NCBI GenBank assembly: GCA_023666275.1
Contig: JAMPCJ010000004.1
Location: 171,712 to 235,711 of the forward strand
Length of the DNA stretch: 64,000 nt
Source: Treponema brennaborense
Lineage (GTDB): Bacteria > Spirochaetota > Spirochaetia > Treponematales > Treponemataceae
Direction of reading: 5' to 3'
The notes under the pieces were generated by a model. That model saw only the letters and a program-made list of their open reading frames with translations. It was not told the origin of the DNA and did not search any database. The translations under genes and the position numbers were made by a program. Shown piece by piece: positions 54,702-62,909 of this stretch (within the stretch, counting starts at the first letter, position 1; every line of letters starts with the position of its first letter).

Positions 54702-54712
54702 TTGCAACAGTT

Positions 54713-54982
54713 TTACTTACGAAGACCAAGCTCTTTTATAAAAGAACGATACGAATTAAGATCGCGGCGCTGCAGATATTTTAAAAGGCTTCTGCGCTGG
54801 CCGACCATTTTAATAAGTCCCCGCGACGCGCTCGCGTCTTTTTTATTCGCGCGGCAATGTTCCGTCAATTGCTTTATACGTTCAGTCAGCAATGCGATCT
54901 GAACTTTTACGTCCCCGGTATCCGCCGCATTCTTTCCGTATGCGGAAACAGTTGATGCTGTCTTTTCTTTTGTAAGTGCCAT
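54713..54982 (-). CDS. rpsO: 30S ribosomal protein S15
   Basis: 89 aa, exact S15 length. It has DTGDVKVQIALLTERIKQLT and the C-terminal RGLIKMVGQRRSLLKYLQR with the rRNA-binding basic patch. Start ATG at 54982, 21 bases after the RibF-like gene. It binds 16S rRNA early in assembly. Confidence 0.97.
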   Translation of the reverse strand: MALTKEKTASTVSAYGKNAADTGDVKVQIALLTERIKQLTEHCRANKKDASASRGLIKMVGQRRSLLKYLQRRDLNSYRSFIKELGLRK

Positions 54983-55003
54983 ACTTACTCCTTTATGTAT
55001 CCC

Positions 55004-55870
55004 CTATGATATCCTTGTTTTAAAAACAATTTTCCTGAACAAAAGCTCATTCCGTTCCTGCGGAATCTCCAAACAAAAAGAAGAAGCTTCCGCATGCAGC
55101 CGCGTTTTCAATACATCGGCACCCTCGGCATGCACATCGACCGCATATACTCCGCACTGCGGAAGCAGCTGCGCAATACGCCCGTCGGCAGCAGCAAACG
55201 AACCTGACGCGCATCGGCGTACTGTCCACCTTACAGACGATACATCGAGAGCATACGGACGTCCCAGCATACATTCCGCAAGATGCATTTCGCCGTTTCT
55301 GACCGCAGCACGAATTTCGCTGGAACTTATGCGCGTTCCTTTATATGCCACATCGGGGCAAACCGCAAGCGCAATATCGTTTTTTTCGGCATAATCCGTC
55401 AACTCGGCAGTGCCGGTATCTGTATTATATCCGCACCGAAAATCGGCACCGACAGCCAAAAACCGCATAAAACAGAACGTTCGCAAAAAATCAAGAAAAT
55501 TCTTTCCTTTCATTTTACTAAAATCAGAAGAAAAGTCAATGAGTATGACGAAATCGAATCCTGCCGAAGCGAAATATTCAAGGCGCATTTTCAAAGACGA
55601 TATATCGCCTGCATATCCATGCGGATTTTTCAGCGCGCCGGGTGAACGGGAAAACGTAACAACGCCTGTTTTTACGCGGCCGGATATTGCCGATTCTTCC
55701 GCAAAGCAGAAAACTTTTTCAAAAAGCGCAGAATGCCCTAAATGCGGACCGTCAAAACCGCCGATTGTCAGCGCAGTTCCTGCCGAAAAATACGAAACGG
55801 CAGCCGTTTGTCTGCCGCAGGCCGGCATTGCGTATTCGGAAAAAAGCTGATCCCAATAAAAAATATCCAT
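55004..55870 (-). CDS. ribF: RibF-like FAD synthetase with degenerate kinase domain
   Basis: 288 aa. The N-terminal adenylyltransferase half is clear: GGFDGPHLGH (family GxFDGxHxGH), TFSRSPGALKNP and TRISSSEIR. The C-terminal riboflavin-kinase half normally carries a GFPTAN motif and a following Glu. Here the segment reads LDVSSVRWTVRRCASGSFAA and the motif is missing. FMN adenylation may therefore remain while kinase activity looks lost. The start at 55870 is preferred over an ATG at 55912 that overlaps truB. It sits in the usual truB-ribF-rpsO order. Confidence 0.85.
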   Translation of the reverse strand: MDIFYWDQLFSEYAMPACGRQTAAVSYFSAGTALTIGGFDGPHLGHSALFEKVFCFAEESAISGRVKTGVVTFSRSPGALKNPHGYAGDISSLKMRLEYFASAGFDFVILIDFSSDFSKMKGKNFLDFLRTFCFMRFLAVGADFRCGYNTDTGTAELTDYAEKNDIALAVCPDVAYKGTRISSSEIRAAVRNGEMHLAECMLGRPYALDVSSVRWTVRRCASGSFAAADGRIAQLLPQCGVYAVDVHAEGADVLKTRLHAEASSFCLEIPQERNELLFRKIVFKTRIS

Positions 55871-55893
55871 AAGAATTGCGTCCGCCGCCTTTT

Positions 55894-57006
55894 TCACGAA
55901 GAAATAACACATTCATAAGCGATTTTTCCTTCGCGTGCGGATATTGCTCCGAAAAATTCTTCTTCCCCGCCGAACACGGCAAAATACGTTTTTTCCGTGT
56001 TTCCGGCACAATTCCGATACACGCCCGCATCGCCGGAAAAAGAATCAAACATGGCGAATGAAAGCGGCTTTCCGTGAAAAAAATCCTGCCGGCAGTCCGA
56101 ACGCAGAAGAACAGGAATGTATCCGCACATTTTTGCAAATGCGGGCGTAAACGGCTGTATTTTGCCGCATATTTCCCGTGCCAAGGCTTCATCATTTTGC
56201 GCGGAATGTTTGTCCTTTTGCGGACAGCTTTCGAAATCAAGATTTTGCCGCACGGAATTTTTCAGTGTAAAATCGGGAAGCAGCGATGCACCGGCAGCAT
56301 CCGGCAGCATAAAACCGCCGACACGCGTTCGGAGCAAAGCCGAAAGATATGCGCAGGAACCGCATTTTCTGCCTATATCGCGTGCCAGAGAACGGATATA
56401 CGTTCCTTTGGAAACAATAAAGCGCACACGGGCATGTTTTACCCGAATATCTCCCGAAAATCCGCCGTTCGGTGCGCCTACAGACGGGTCAAGCGAGTAA
56501 ATGTTTTCGCTTTCATCCTGAATTTCAAGCAAAACGCTTTTATGCACAGTAATTTCACGGAACGGAATATCAGGTGTTTTATCGGAACGGGCAAGATCGC
56601 TTAAACGCTGTCCGTTTATGCGGACCGCCGAATATGCAGGCGGCTGCTGTCTTATTGCTCCCAAAAAACAATGCAGCACGAACTTCAATTCCCGCAATGA
56701 CGGCAGCGGCGCCGTCTTTACGACAGAACCCGTCGGATCGAGTGTATCGGTTTCTGCGCCGAAAGTAATGACAGCCTCATATTCTTTGTCAAGCGCCGTA
56801 ATGTGCGAAACAAGACGCGTCATTTTTCCGGCAAGCACGACAAGAAGTCCCTGCGCAAAACTGTCGAGCGTTCCGGTATGCCCGATTTTCCGCGTTTTCA
56901 GCGCACGCTTCACGACAGAAAGCGAAGAAAAACTTGTGCAGCCGCTTTGCTTTGCATAGAGCAAAATTCCGGAAACAGCGGCGTTTGCTGTTTTGTTAAA
57001 AGACAT
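55894..57006 (-). CDS. truB: tRNA pseudouridine-55 synthase
   Basis: 370 aa, about 60 longer than usual. The catalytic aspartate is in GHTGTLDSFAQGLLVVL (family GTLDPxA), with YEAVITFGAETDTLDPTG, RQQPPAYSAVRINGQR and YIRSLARDIGRKCG following. The extra length lies in an insert near residues 170-190 and a divergent PUA-like C-terminus. It modifies U55 in the T-loop of tRNAs. Confidence 0.93.
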   Translation of the reverse strand: MSFNKTANAAVSGILLYAKQSGCTSFSSLSVVKRALKTRKIGHTGTLDSFAQGLLVVLAGKMTRLVSHITALDKEYEAVITFGAETDTLDPTGSVVKTAPLPSLRELKFVLHCFLGAIRQQPPAYSAVRINGQRLSDLARSDKTPDIPFREITVHKSVLLEIQDESENIYSLDPSVGAPNGGFSGDIRVKHARVRFIVSKGTYIRSLARDIGRKCGSCAYLSALLRTRVGGFMLPDAAGASLLPDFTLKNSVRQNLDFESCPQKDKHSAQNDEALAREICGKIQPFTPAFAKMCGYIPVLLRSDCRQDFFHGKPLSFAMFDSFSGDAGVYRNCAGNTEKTYFAVFGGEEEFFGAISAREGKIAYECVISS

Positions 57007-57008
57007 TT

Positions 57009-57392
57009 TTATTCGTTTTCCGGAACAGCAGAGATATTTTTTTCCGACTGTTCCAAAGCATTTAATTTTCGGATCATTTCAAAACCGTCTTTTATGCTTG
57101 TATCGGCAACAAATGTCAATTTGGGAAATTGATGCAGCCGCAGTTTTTTTCCCAGCACGGACTGAATGAAGCCCGCCGCGCTTTCCAATCCGGCAACACC
57201 TTTTTCGGTTTGTTTTTGATTCATAAAACTGGAAACATACACTTTTGCATACGACAAATCACCCGCAACTTCCACACGGTTTATGCTTAAAAACGCCGAA
57301 ACGCGTGGATCTTTTATGCGCTGTTTGAGAATCATATCGGAAATTTCGTCCCGAATCTGGGCACCGAGACGCATCAGCCGAAATTCAGACAT
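57009..57392 (-). CDS. rbfA: Ribosome-binding factor A
   Basis: 127 aa with the RbfA KH-like fold: RLGAQIRDEISDMILKQRIK at the start, VAGDLSYAKVYVSSFM in the middle and PKLTFVADTSIKDGFEM near the end. It matures the 5' end of 16S rRNA in cold or assembly stress. It ends 2 bases before truB. Confidence 0.95.
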   Translation of the reverse strand: MSEFRLMRLGAQIRDEISDMILKQRIKDPRVSAFLSINRVEVAGDLSYAKVYVSSFMNQKQTEKGVAGLESAAGFIQSVLGKKLRLHQFPKLTFVADTSIKDGFEMIRKLNALEQSEKNISAVPENE

Positions 57393-57415
57393 CGGTATTC
57401 CCTGCCTGTCGATTT

Positions 57416-60079
57416 TCAGGAAGACGCCGGCTGGGCGTTTTTATCCGAAGCCGCAGAATCATTCAATTTGCGTGCAACTTCCACAAGTTCGAATACTTCC
57501 AGCTGGTCACCGATCTGAATATCCTGCCAAGAATCGATGCCGATGCCGCATTCAAAGCCGGCGGCAACTTCTTTCGCGTCTTCTTTGAAACGCTTCAAAG
57601 AAGAAACTTTGCCGGTATACACAACAATTCCGTCACGGACAACGTTAATATTGCTGGAACGTTTTATAACGCCGTCAAGCACATACGCGCCGGCAATCAC
57701 GCCGACTTTCGGAACTCGGAACGTATTGCGCACTTCGACATTGCCGATATTTTCTTCTTCCACGTTCGGCTTCAGCATTCCTTCCATAGCGGCAGTAATT
57801 TCTTCAACCGCTTTATAAATGATATTATATTTGCGGATATCGACTTTTTCCTGTTCCGCAAGTATTTTCGCTTTCGGTGTCGGACGGACATTGAAGCCGA
57901 TAATAATTGCGTTGGAATCCGCAGAGGCAAGCATGACATCGCTTTCGTTTATTGCGCCGGCGGACGAGTGGATAACGACAAGGCGAATATCTTTTGTCGA
58001 TAATTTTTCCAAAGACTGTTTCAGTGCTTCCGCGGATCCTTGAACGTCAGCTTTTATGATAACTTTCAGTTCCATAACTTCTCCGGCGTCAATCGTATCG
58101 TACAGATTATCGAGCGTTACCTTCTTAACATTTTTCGCAGTTTCAAAACGCTTGAGCTCCTGCCTTTTTGCGGAAATTGCCCGTGCGGTTTTTTCCGTGT
58201 CCGTTACATGGAACGGATCCCCTGCATCAGGCATGCTTTCCAGACCGAGAATTTCAACGGGCATAGAAGGCGTCGCTTTTTGAATTTTTTTGCCGCAGTC
58301 ATTGAACATTGCACGGACACGGCCGGCATACACGCCGGCAACATACGGATCGCCGGTATGCAGCGTTCCGCGCTGTACGATAATGGTGGAAACAATTCCG
58401 CGCCCGTGATCTATGCGCGATTCGATAATTTTTCCCGAAGCGGGACAGTCGTAATTGGCTTTCAGTTCGAGAATTTCAGCCTGAAGCAAAATAGCCTCAA
58501 GCAGTTCGTCAATGCCTTCTTTTTTCAGCGCACTGATGCGGACATATTGGGTTTCGCCGCCCCATTCTTCCGGCGTAAGTCCCATTTCGGAAAGCTGCGT
58601 CATTACGCGGTCCGGATTTGCTTCCGGCTTATCGATTTTATTTACCGCAACAACAATGGGAACTTTTGCGTCTTTCGCATGGTTGACAGCTTCGACAGTC
58701 TGAGGCATAACGCCGTCATCCGCCGCAACTACAAGCACGACGATATCGGTAATAGACGCACCGCGGGCGCGCATCATGGTAAATGCCTCGTGTCCGGGCG
58801 TATCAAGGAATGTTATTCTGCCTTTCGGCGTTTCGACTTGGTATGCACCGATATGCTGCGTAATGCCGCCGAATTCGGTTGCCGCAACATTGGCGCTGCG
58901 GATAGCGTCAAGTGTTTTTGTTTTTCCGTGATCGACGTGCCCCATAATTGTAACAACCGGCGGACGCGCTTGTTTTGCCTCGTCAGGATCTTCTTCCTGC
59001 GCAATAATCGTTTCTTCATATAAGTTAACAATATGGACATCGCAGTTATATTCCGCGGCGACAAGCGTTGCCGTATCCGCATCTATAAACTCGGTTATAG
59101 ACACCATCATGCCCATGGACATCAATTTTCCGATAATTTCGGAGGCTTTCAAATTCATCTTTTTTGCAAGATCCGAAACCGAAACGGTTTCCATGATTTC
59201 TATGCGCTCAGGCACCGAAATTGTCTTGGAAATTTGTTTTTTCTTTTGATTAAACAGTTTATCTTCAAGACTTTCTTCGCGGTCTTTGCGGGAATAAACC
59301 GTTTTCTTTTTTGTGAATACTTTTTTCGCGGCAATCTTTTTGCTTTCCGCGACAGGAGCCTGCGCAGCACCGAAGCCCGGACGGCGCCCTCCGAAAGCAT
59401 GCGAACCGCCCTGCTGGCGAGTTCCGTTTTGGCCGGAAAAACCGGGGCGTCCCGAATTCTGTCCCTGCCGCTGACCACCGAAGCGGGCGCCGCCTTGCCC
59501 GAAACGCTGTCCCGCATTGCCGGAAAAGCCGCCGTTTTGATTAAAGCGGCTGTCGCGTTCGCTGCGGTTTTGGTAACCTTCGCGGGCTTGTGCGCCGGTA
59601 AAGCCGCCCTCTCTGCGCTGATGCCGAAACTGCGAATCTTTGCCGAATCCGCCTTCTCTGCGCTGTCCCGAAAACGATCCTTTCGGTCTGTCCGCAAGGT
59701 TGCCCATTTTGACATTCGGACGGGCAGGACTCAATTCAATCACAGACGATGTACGTTTTACAGCGAAATCTTCCTGTGCACCGGCATTTTCTTTCTTTTT
59801 CCGGACATCAAACGTTTCCGCATCTTTTTCGTCTGATTTTGCGGAAAGCGCATGCTGTTTTTCCGTCCCTGAGTGTTCGGATGAAGCCGGAATTGCAGCC
59901 GCAGTTTTTTTCGAAGCGGATGCATCCGCAAGTACTTTTGCAACAGGTTTCTTTTTTATGACCACAACCTTTTTCTTTTCCGAAGCATTGGACGCAGAAG
60001 CCGCCGGCTGTCCGGAAGCCGCATCGGATTTTTGTTTGTTCAAAATAAACTTCGGTTTCTTTTCAATATCATCCGCCAT
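57416..60079 (-). CDS. infB: Translation initiation factor IF-2
   Basis: 887 aa. The N-terminal 260 residues are low in complexity, with a Gly/Arg/Gln/Phe-rich stretch (repeats like [13 protein letters not shown] and [14 protein letters not shown]). An IF2_N helix follows ([20 protein letters not shown]). The G domain has [19 protein letters not shown] and NKIDKP, followed by domains II-IV. It positions initiator tRNA on the 30S subunit. The gene follows nusA by 6 bases. Confidence 0.97.
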   Translation of the reverse strand: MADDIEKKPKFILNKQKSDAASGQPAASASNASEKKKVVVIKKKPVAKVLADASASKKTAAAIPASSEHSGTEKQHALSAKSDEKDAETFDVRKKKENAGAQEDFAVKRTSSVIELSPARPNVKMGNLADRPKGSFSGQRREGGFGKDSQFRHQRREGGFTGAQAREGYQNRSERDSRFNQNGGFSGNAGQRFGQGGARFGGQRQGQNSGRPGFSGQNGTRQQGGSHAFGGRRPGFGAAQAPVAESKKIAAKKVFTKKKTVYSRKDREESLEDKLFNQKKKQISKTISVPERIEIMETVSVSDLAKKMNLKASEIIGKLMSMGMMVSITEFIDADTATLVAAEYNCDVHIVNLYEETIIAQEEDPDEAKQARPPVVTIMGHVDHGKTKTLDAIRSANVAATEFGGITQHIGAYQVETPKGRITFLDTPGHEAFTMMRARGASITDIVVLVVAADDGVMPQTVEAVNHAKDAKVPIVVAVNKIDKPEANPDRVMTQLSEMGLTPEEWGGETQYVRISALKKEGIDELLEAILLQAEILELKANYDCPASGKIIESRIDHGRGIVSTIIVQRGTLHTGDPYVAGVYAGRVRAMFNDCGKKIQKATPSMPVEILGLESMPDAGDPFHVTDTEKTARAISAKRQELKRFETAKNVKKVTLDNLYDTIDAGEVMELKVIIKADVQGSAEALKQSLEKLSTKDIRLVVIHSSAGAINESDVMLASADSNAIIIGFNVRPTPKAKILAEQEKVDIRKYNIIYKAVEEITAAMEGMLKPNVEEENIGNVEVRNTFRVPKVGVIAGAYVLDGVIKRSSNINVVRDGIVVYTGKVSSLKRFKEDAKEVAAGFECGIGIDSWQDIQIGDQLEVFELVEVARKLNDSAASDKNAQPASS

Positions 60080-60085
60080 AGTACC

Positions 60086-61564
60086 CTACTCTTCATCCTC
60101 GTATTCAAAACTTAACCCGATGCCGCAATTGGGACACACAGTCATATCTACCGTAATTTGCGCGCCGCATTCGGGGCATTCATATATTTCTTCGTCTGTT
60201 TCTTCCGCGGCAGCTTCGGAAACAGCATCGGATGCGGAATCTTCTGTTTGGTCCTGCTCGGAATCGACAAATTCGACGGTATTGCTGATAATTTCCGCCA
60301 CGGCGTCAATGTCTTCCGCGGATAAGCCGGAAACAGCAGCGAAGCCGTCGTTTTTCTGCGCAAAGATAAAATCTTCGACATCGATAATATTGTTTTCTTT
60401 CAGAATACCGACAACCCGTTCATCGATTCCCGGCAGTTCAGACAAAGAAGAAATCTCTTCGGCATCCGAGTTATCTCTGAACAATTCTTCCGCGGCACGG
60501 CGCGACTCCGTAACGATAGAATCGAGATCGCCGCATTGTCCCTCGATTTTCACATCGATATTCCAATCCGCAAGTTTGTTCGCAAGGCGGACATTCAATC
60601 CCTGTTTTCCTATCGCCTGCGAAAATTCCGCTTCGGGAACGACAGCCAGCGCCTGCTTTTTTTCTTCGTCTTTAATGACGACGGCAACCGCTTTTGCGGG
60701 AGAAAGCGCGTTTTTTATAAAAACAACGGGATCGGGATCGTAGCGCAGAATATCTATTTTTTCGCCTTCAAGTTCCCGAATCACAGCCTGAATGCGCACG
60801 CCTTTCAATCCGACGCACGCGCCGACGGGATCTATGTCTTCCCGATGCGAATATACCGCAATTTTTGTGCGGTAGCCCGGTTCCCTGACGATTTTATATA
60901 TTTCGACTGTTTTATCGTAAACTTCCGGCACTTCAAGCTCTACGATTGAGCGCACAAAATCGGGATCGGTTCTGGACAGAACAACCTGCAAACCGACGGA
61001 CGTTTTTTTCAAATCGACGATAAGCGCTTTTATGCGGTCGTTTTTGCGGTACAATTCCCGCGGCGACTGAAATTTCGCCGGCAGAATTCCTTCCACTTTT
61101 CCGAGATCCACATAAATATTCCCGTTCCGCTCCCGCTGGTAATAGCCGAGAATTATTTCGCCGACTTTGTCTTTGTATTCCGAATACAGACTGTCTTTTT
61201 GTATTTCCGACAGCGACTGATGAGCTGTCTGCTTGCCGGTAGCGACAGCGGAACGGTCGAATTCTTTCGGATCTATCAAAATATCGATTTCATCGCCGAG
61301 CTCGCATTCATCGCTGAGCTGTTTTGCTTCTTCCAGTTCGATTTCCGTTACCGGATCATATACGCCGTCCACGATAACTTTTCTGGAATATATAGAAACA
61401 TCGGTATTGTCATCGGTAAATTTCACCACCGCATTTGCGTTCGTGCCGAATGTTCTTTTGTATGCCGCTTTCAGCATGTTTTCAATAGTCTGCAGAACCG
61501 ACTCCTGTGAGTATCCTTTATCCTGCGTCAACTGACGGATTGCTTCTGCCATTTCAGATGACAT
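60086..61564 (-). CDS. nusA: Transcription factor NusA with C-terminal zinc ribbon
   Basis: 492 aa. NTD (residues about 1-125), S1 domain (KVGEIILGYYQRERNGNIYV), two KH domains (DPVGACVGLKGVRIQAVIRE, EAEFSQAIGKQGLNVRLANK) and a helix-hairpin-helix region (SSLSELPGIDERVVGILKEN). After an acidic linker comes YECPECGAQ..VCPNCGIGL, a four-cysteine zinc ribbon absent from model NusA proteins. It controls pausing, termination and antitermination. It lies 13 bases after rimP. Confidence 0.96.
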   Translation of the reverse strand: MSSEMAEAIRQLTQDKGYSQESVLQTIENMLKAAYKRTFGTNANAVVKFTDDNTDVSIYSRKVIVDGVYDPVTEIELEEAKQLSDECELGDEIDILIDPKEFDRSAVATGKQTAHQSLSEIQKDSLYSEYKDKVGEIILGYYQRERNGNIYVDLGKVEGILPAKFQSPRELYRKNDRIKALIVDLKKTSVGLQVVLSRTDPDFVRSIVELEVPEVYDKTVEIYKIVREPGYRTKIAVYSHREDIDPVGACVGLKGVRIQAVIRELEGEKIDILRYDPDPVVFIKNALSPAKAVAVVIKDEEKKQALAVVPEAEFSQAIGKQGLNVRLANKLADWNIDVKIEGQCGDLDSIVTESRRAAEELFRDNSDAEEISSLSELPGIDERVVGILKENNIIDVEDFIFAQKNDGFAAVSGLSAEDIDAVAEIISNTVEFVDSEQDQTEDSASDAVSEAAAEETDEEIYECPECGAQITVDMTVCPNCGIGLSFEYEDEE

Positions 61565-61577
61565 TTAAAGCCTCCTG

Positions 61578-62045
61578 CTATAATTGTAATAATTTTGCTT
61601 TTGCTATCTGCTCATACGGAATTGTCAGCGTGCCCTTTTCCGCAGTATCCAGAACCACAGACCGAGGACCGGAAGAAACGATTTTTCCGGGAATCCAGTC
61701 ATTTATATCTTTGCTCCAGACACGAACCGATTTGCCGGTAAAAAACACAAATTCCGCCGCATTTTTTATATTCCGTTCCATTCCCGGAGACATAACTTCC
61801 ATAAACACATCCTGCGAGTGCAGAAGCGCTTCCAAACGCGGCAGCAGCAGGCGGTGCACTTTTGCGCAGTCGTTTACGCCGACAGCTTCCGCGGAAGACG
61901 GATCCGCACGGGCAATGACCGCACTCACGTTATGCTGCGTTTTGCTTTTGGAAAGCCGAAGTTCCACCAGCGCATAACCGAGACCGCTGACAAGCGGGCT
62001 GCATTCTTTGTAATACGGCAGCTCGTCAAGCGCAATGTATTCCAA
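61578..62045 (-). CDS. rimP: Ribosome maturation factor RimP
   Basis: 155 aa with the RimP pattern: LVSGLGYALVELRLSKSKT, VGVNDCAKVHRLLLPRLEAL and FMEVMSPGMERNIKNAAEFV, then a C-terminal SH3-like barrel (FFTGKSVRVWSKDINDWIPG). The TTG at 62045 has GGGAG 8 bases upstream. A GTG at 62066 is in frame but has no good ribosome site. First gene of the long operon. Confidence 0.9.
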   Translation of the reverse strand: MEYIALDELPYYKECSPLVSGLGYALVELRLSKSKTQHNVSAVIARADPSSAEAVGVNDCAKVHRLLLPRLEALLHSQDVFMEVMSPGMERNIKNAAEFVFFTGKSVRVWSKDINDWIPGKIVSSGPRSVVLDTAEKGTLTIPYEQIAKAKLLQL

Positions 62046-62074
62046 ATCATTATCTCCCGAAATCACCTAAATAT

Positions 62075-62099
62075 AAAAAAAGAGCCGTTTGAACGACTC
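62075..62099 (-). terminator. Intrinsic terminator in rimP operon leader
   Basis: Minus strand: stem GAGTCGT/ACGGCTC (62099..62093 and 62088..62082, 7 bp with one G-U), loop TCAA, then seven U. It lies between the promoter at 62136-62164 and the rimP start, so it would stop transcripts before the operon unless relieved. It is probably an attenuator. Confidence 0.75.
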
Positions 62100-62135
62100 C
62101 CGAAATACTAAGGATATAATTTATTGTTCCTGCAC

Positions 62136-62164
62136 TTTATAACAGATAACACAATGATTGTCAA
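62136..62164 (-). promoter_or_regulatory. Promoter of rimP-nusA-infB operon
   Basis: Minus-strand TTGACA (62164..62159), 17-base spacer, TATAAA (62141..62136). Predicted start is near 62129, giving a leader of about 85 bases. Confidence 0.8.
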
Positions 62165-62223
62165 GAACAAATTCGGCAAATGTGTGTCCCGTCCGCAAAG
62201 GCAGCGAAGACAAGCGCAGGCAT

Positions 62224-62257
62224 AAAAAAACGCTTCCGTCCGAAAAAGACAAAAGCG
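62224..62257 (-). terminator. Terminator of tRNA-Gly gene
   Basis: Minus strand: 10-bp stem CGCTTTTGTC/GACGGAAGCG with two T-G pairs, 7-base loop, then seven T. It begins 5 bases after the tRNA 3' end. Confidence 0.85.
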
Positions 62258-62262
62258 CTTAC

Positions 62263-62334
62263 AGCGGATGAAGGGAGTCGAACCCTCGTCTTCAGCTTGG
62301 AAGGCTGAGATAATAGCCGTTATATGACATCCGC
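62263..62334 (-). tRNA. tRNA-Gly(TCC)
   Basis: 72 bases including discriminator U. The acceptor is GCGGATG/CATCCGC, with anticodon stem TCAGC/GCTGA, loop CTTCCAA and anticodon TCC (GGA codons). The T arm is GAGGGTTCGACTCCC. CCA is not encoded. It stands alone with its own promoter and terminator. Confidence 0.95.
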
Positions 62335-62347
62335 ATTGACGAAAAAT

Positions 62348-62376
62348 AATATATACGCATCAAAAAAGATTGTCAA
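62348..62376 (-). promoter_or_regulatory. Promoter of tRNA-Gly
   Basis: Minus-strand TTGACA (62376..62371), 17-base spacer, TATATT (62353..62348), 13 bases before the mature tRNA 5' end. Confidence 0.8.
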
Positions 62377-62499
62377 GTGCGCTTTGTCGTTTGTGCGGTT
62401 ATCGGAAGCCGAAAATCACGGCAGCGCATATATGCGGCGCATTCCGTTCCTGCGGACGCCTGACGGCGAAGCAATCCGCGGCTGCGCGGCACAGCGCAC

Positions 62500-62530
62500 A
62501 AAAAAAGCGGAACACCGTGATGTGCTCCGC
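62500..62530 (-). terminator. Strong intrinsic terminator
   Basis: Minus strand: stem GCGGAGCAC/GTGTTCCGC (9 bp, one G-T pair), 6-base loop, then seven T (62506..62500). It shields the tRNA-Gly promoter from transcription coming from the right. Confidence 0.8.
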
Positions 62531-62608
62531 CTGATACATTCAATTGTTTTTCTATAAAACAATGTTTAAGTATACCGCAGTTTGCGCAAAAAGTCAAAGA
62601 AATGCCCG

Positions 62609-62644
62609 AAAAAACTCGGCGAGTTTTTAAAATTATTCGCCGAG
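62609..62644 (-). terminator. Terminator hairpin CTCGGCGA/TCGCCGAG
   Basis: Perfect 8-bp stem (62615-62622 with 62637-62644) and, on the minus strand, six T at 62614..62609. Confidence 0.7.
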
Positions 62645-62658
62645 TTTTAAAAAATATA

Positions 62659-62692
62659 CGGCGTATATTTTAAATTATACGCCGAGTTTTTT
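62659..62692 (+). terminator. Terminator hairpin CGGCGTATA/TATACGCCG
   Basis: Perfect 9-bp stem (62659-62667 with 62676-62684) followed on the plus strand by AG and six T. It shares the CGCCGAGTTTT motif with its neighbour at 62609, so the two look like duplicated units. Confidence 0.7.
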
Positions 62693-62769
62693 GCAAAACA
62701 CGCCGAAAGCGGGCGGACAAAGCAAAGTGGTGAGAGTGTCATCGCAAGTTGCCACGACGTGCCCGTGTG

Positions 62770-62797
62770 TCCATTGCGAGCAAAGCGAAGCAATCCG
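62770..62797 (+). repeat. Palindromic repeat fragment
   Basis: TCCATTGCGAGCAAAGCGAAG followed by CAATCCG, the left-hand half of the same family as at 13804 and 14263. Confidence 0.7.
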
Positions 62798-62819
62798 CCG
62801 CAACAGAGCCGCCGCACAC

Positions 62820-62838
62820 AAAAAGGCGGGCAGCCGCC
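62820..62838 (-). terminator. Terminator of broken lipoprotein gene
   Basis: Minus strand: stem GGCGG/CCGCC (62838..62834 and 62829..62825), loop CTGC, then five T. It lies about 70 bases after the stop at 62910. Confidence 0.6.
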
Positions 62839-62909
62839 CTTTTCAAGACAGCTGCCCGACGGATTGCAGCTGCGGCTTGCATGTGATGCATGCAGAACCG
62901 CGCGACAGT

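Larger units (their letters stand above)
62377..62909. other. Gene-free region rich in terminators and repeat fragments
   Basis: No credible gene is seen in these 533 bases. It holds four hairpins of terminator type (listed separately), a fragment of the palindromic repeat family at 62770, and another possible fragment (GACGGCGAAGCAATCCGCGG, about 62461-62480). It may be decayed sequence. Confidence 0.6.

Noticed and set aside
58040..59023. Plus-strand open frame of 327 codons antisense to infB
   Set aside because: infB motifs on the minus strand are unambiguous; the plus frame has only His/Phe/Arg-rich noise.
62324..62597. Open frames around 62324-62597
   Set aside because: They cross the tRNA-Gly promoter and a terminator, lack ribosome sites and show no protein-like pattern.
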